NCBI RefSeq assembly: GCF_003318295.1
Contig: NZ_QOCW01000018.1
Span: 1 to 32,046 of the forward strand
DNA: 32,046 nucleotides
DNA from: Bacillus taeanensis
GTDB taxonomy: Bacteria > Bacillota > Bacilli > Bacillales > UBA6769
Reading direction: 5' to 3'
Shown: one piece after another, positions 30,026-32,046 of the stretch
Position numbering within the stretch: position 1 is the first letter of the stretch
How the letters are laid out: each line of letters starts with the position of its first letter
Position numbers and translations under genes: made by a program
The notes under the pieces: model-generated
Databases searched by the model: none
Told to the model about the DNA's origin: nothing
The model's input: the letters and a program-made list of their open reading frames with translations, nothing else

Positions 30026-30565
30026 TTACTTTAATTCGCTTAAAGATGGATGGAAAACTAATAACAAGATGATGATAACCGGAACAGAAGCTGCTAAAGC
30101 AATTAACGGCTTTTTGTAGTGAAGACGAATCATAATAAATGAAATGACGTTAAACAATGTTGACCACCAGATGTTCCAGCCGTTATCAAAGATAAATAAA
30201 CCCTTTTTTACAAATAAAAATTCCAGAAAAGAAAAATAGGCAACCCAAACTCCCATGTACAGCCATCCTCTTCGTTTCGGAAAATATCGTAAATAAATCA
30301 TAAAAGCAACCGGAACGATAATAAAAGAAAATGTAATATCAATTAACGTATGATTCAGCCAATTAACTGTCACCGCTTTGTATGCCCACAATGTATGATT
30401 ATAAAACAGAAAATTATATAGCAAATTAAAGATAATATAGTATTGAATCGTCGGATAGTACTCTTCCCAGCGCTTCCAATCCACAAATATTTTTGCAAAA
30501 ATAAGGTAAACAATGACAACGAATAATAAATACACAGCAAACTTCCTTATCCTTTTAGCTATCAT
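30026..30565 (-). CDS. CBO0543-family membrane protein (second of two)
   Basis: A 179-residue protein with about five to six membrane helices. The stretch DWKRWEEYYPTIQYYIIFNL then LYNFLFYNHTLWAYK is typical of CBO0543 proteins as I know them, as is the FPKRRGWLYMGVWVAYFSFLEF region. Function unknown. It is paired with the 31-residue membrane protein gene just downstream. The relative at 25668-26174 has no such partner that I can see. Confidence 0.75.
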   Translation of the reverse strand: MIAKRIRKFAVYLLFVVIVYLIFAKIFVDWKRWEEYYPTIQYYIIFNLLYNFLFYNHTLWAYKAVTVNWLNHTLIDITFSFIIVPVAFMIYLRYFPKRRGWLYMGVWVAYFSFLEFLFVKKGLFIFDNGWNIWWSTLFNVISFIMIRLHYKKPLIALAASVPVIIILLLVFHPSLSELK

Positions 30566-30643
30566 ACTCTCCTTTTTTCTAATTTTTAAACACTATCAAG
30601 ATAGAGAAACAGGCAGCTTTCCTCTTAAAAAGAAAACCAAACA

Positions 30644-30664
30644 GACATTGCAATAAGCAATGTC
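30644..30664 (-). terminator. Hairpin after the Dabb gene
   Basis: GACATTGC (30644-30651) and GCAATGTC (30657-30664) form a perfect stem with a 5-nt loop. On the minus strand it is followed by TGTTTGGTTTTCTTTTT, a late T-run. It lies 31 bp past the stop codon. Confidence 0.55.
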
Positions 30665-30695
30665 TCTACGTGTGATATGTAATCATTAATGTCTA

Positions 30696-30989
30696 TTAAA
30701 GCTCGATATCTACACCAATGCTATCAACACGGCCAACTTCACGAATATATGCCGCAACAGCTTGATGATCTTCATTTGCAGCATACGCATCTAATGCAGC
30801 TTGATCTTCAAAGCGAGCCATGAGCATTACTTGGTATTCTTTATTTCTTTCAGCTACATTTAAACCTGCTTGAATTTCAACGATTCCTGTTAACACATTT
30901 TCCAGCGCTTTAAAACGGTTCAAAACCTCTACAAGCTGCTCTTGAGTCGTAGTTTCAGCAAACTTTACAAGTACAATACGTTGAATCAT
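30696..30989 (-). CDS. Dabb (stress-responsive alpha/beta barrel) domain protein
   Basis: A 97-residue single-domain protein starting MIQRIVLVKFAETTTQEQL, with GIVEIQAGLNVAERNKEYQV, FEDQAALDAYAANEDHQAVA and a closing VDSIGVDIEL. This is the dimeric ferredoxin-like Dabb fold, found in stress-induced proteins and in some small-molecule cyclases. The specific role is unknown. The ATG at 30989 has GAGGGAA 5 nt upstream; an earlier in-frame start at 31010 would span that site. It is a single gene. Confidence 0.85.
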   Translation of the reverse strand: MIQRIVLVKFAETTTQEQLVEVLNRFKALENVLTGIVEIQAGLNVAERNKEYQVMLMARFEDQAALDAYAANEDHQAVAAYIREVGRVDSIGVDIEL

Positions 30990-31126
30990 AAATATTCCCT
31001 CTATTCTCATTATTTTTGTGACTTTTCTAGTTTACATATTTACTAGATATTTAGCAACTGCTCTAAACAGCCTGTTCCTTTAAATCATCTCCAAAATAGC
31101 CAAGAAAAGATTCTATTAAACAAATA

Positions 31127-32044
31127 TTATGTTTGATATATATATACAACAGTAGTAACTGTAATCACGCTGCATAAGGTTGTTAGTAAAACAGCTTGTG
31201 CAGCATATTCAGGATGATTTCCATATTCCAACGCAAAAAGGGAGCTATTTCTTGAAGTAGGAAAAGAACTTGCAATAAACAGCGCTTGTGCAATGGTTCC
31301 TTCTAAACCTAATACTGAAATTGTCACAAACGCAATACAAGGTCCCAATACCAGTCTGCCGAGAAGACTTAGTACCAATGGAGTGGACAGTTTATGAATT
31401 TTTATAAATGCACTTTGTGCGCCAAGCGTAATAAGAGCGATTGCTAAAAAAGCATGTGAAGTATTTTCTATTGGTGTCCAAATAAATTCCGGAATTTTTA
31501 TCGATGTTGTTTGAAGAAAAATCCCTAACAAAAAGGCGTAAAACACTGGATTTTTTAAGAGTACCTTTATAGCTTGGAATCCTTTTTTATCAACAGACAC
31601 ACAGTTAAACAATCCATAAGTATATGTAAGAAGATTTTGAAAAATTAACACAACAATTTGCACAGATAAACCTAACGGATTGTGCTGAAAAACAAGTTGA
31701 CTTACAGGTAATCCGAAATTTCCAGAGTTTACTAGTACAACACTATTTTTGAAAGTTGCAGATAACCCGTACTCAAATTTATATATTTTAGAAATACTTA
31801 TGCTTACGCAAATCAAAAAAAGAGCTTGTAAGAGCAGAAAACTCATCACATATAAAAGTGTGCTTCCACTTATTTTACTTTCATATATATTGGCAAAACA
31901 TACTGCCGGCATTAGTAAAAAGTTATTTAATTTAGACAACGTGCCCATATCAAACGTGTATTTTCGATGGAGAAATGCTCCAACCACAATAAGTAAAAAG
32001 ACTGGAAAGATAACCTTCATTATAATCAGAAATAAAATCTCCAT
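31127..32044 (-). CDS. AEC-family (auxin efflux carrier-like) transporter
   Basis: A 305-residue, about ten-TM carrier, full length for the AEC/PIN-like family. Visible family traits are FPVFLLIVVGAFLHRK at the N-terminus, LSKLNNFLLMPAVCFANI, the conserved VLVNSGNFGLPVSQLVF and ALITLGAQSA after the central loop. Bacterial members transport malate, malonate or other small acids; the substrate here is open. ATG is at 32044, two bases from the window edge, so the ribosome site cannot be checked and an earlier start is possible. Confidence 0.85.
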   Translation of the reverse strand: MEILFLIIMKVIFPVFLLIVVGAFLHRKYTFDMGTLSKLNNFLLMPAVCFANIYESKISGSTLLYVMSFLLLQALFLICVSISISKIYKFEYGLSATFKNSVVLVNSGNFGLPVSQLVFQHNPLGLSVQIVVLIFQNLLTYTYGLFNCVSVDKKGFQAIKVLLKNPVFYAFLLGIFLQTTSIKIPEFIWTPIENTSHAFLAIALITLGAQSAFIKIHKLSTPLVLSLLGRLVLGPCIAFVTISVLGLEGTIAQALFIASSFPTSRNSSLFALEYGNHPEYAAQAVLLTTLCSVITVTTVVYIYQT

Positions 32045-32046
32045 AA

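Overview
The window looks like a chromosome segment from a low-G+C, endospore-forming member of the Bacillaceae. Start codons (many TTG and GTG) sit behind strong AGGAGG-type ribosome binding sites. There is an Sda-like sporulation-checkpoint protein, a LysM/Gmad2 protein of the spore-germination type, two CBO0543-type membrane proteins, and many short hairpin terminators. The species cannot be named from sequence alone.

Region 1 (about 1-12,400) is the coherent part. A long minus-strand unit (12,267 to 3,212) encodes a class III (CaiB-type) CoA-transferase, three crotonase-fold enzymes, a thiolase, a 3-hydroxyacyl-CoA dehydrogenase, an Sda-like small protein, a TAXI-type TRAP binding lipoprotein and a fused TRAP permease. 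An IclR regulator (2,306-3,064) faces the end of this unit. Upstream of the regulator, on the minus strand, lie an MFS transporter and a hotdog thioesterase, with the remnant of a second (PaaI-like) thioesterase in their leader. Two 11-bp palindromic sites exactly 20 bp apart sit just downstream of a sigma-A-like promoter both at the MFS unit (2,087-2,146) and at the CoA-transferase unit (12,327-12,399). I read this as one IclR regulon for import, CoA activation and beta-oxidation-like breakdown of an unknown carboxylic acid. No acyl-CoA dehydrogenase or acyl-CoA ligase is present, and one crotonase lacks both hydratase glutamates.

Region 2 (about 12,400-20,970) is looser accessory DNA: a 41-bp perfect palindrome, decayed coding fragments, a D-2-hydroxyacid dehydrogenase, an IS3-family end fragment nested in palindromic repeats, an AraC regulator divergent from a twice-frameshifted EamA transporter, an MFS transporter, and a PhzF-family enzyme divergent from a MocR regulator over direct repeats.

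Region 3 (about 20,970-32,046) holds a MarR-pirin-DoxX operon of the quinone/electrophile-response type with a long inverted repeat at its promoter, a Crp/Fnr regulator with a YdcZ-type transporter, a LysM/Gmad2 protein, two CBO0543 proteins (one followed by a 31-residue membrane peptide gene), a two-gene module with a retropepsin-like protease, a ROK repressor with two palindromic operators next to a sugar O-acetyltransferase, a Dabb-domain protein and an AEC-family transporter at the window edge.

Five full copies and at least one half copy of a roughly 62-bp palindromic element are scattered between genes from 14.0 to 29.9 kb. Different imperfect palindromes lie at 3.1 and 12.4 kb. No tRNA, rRNA, CRISPR array, riboswitch or intact transposase was seen.
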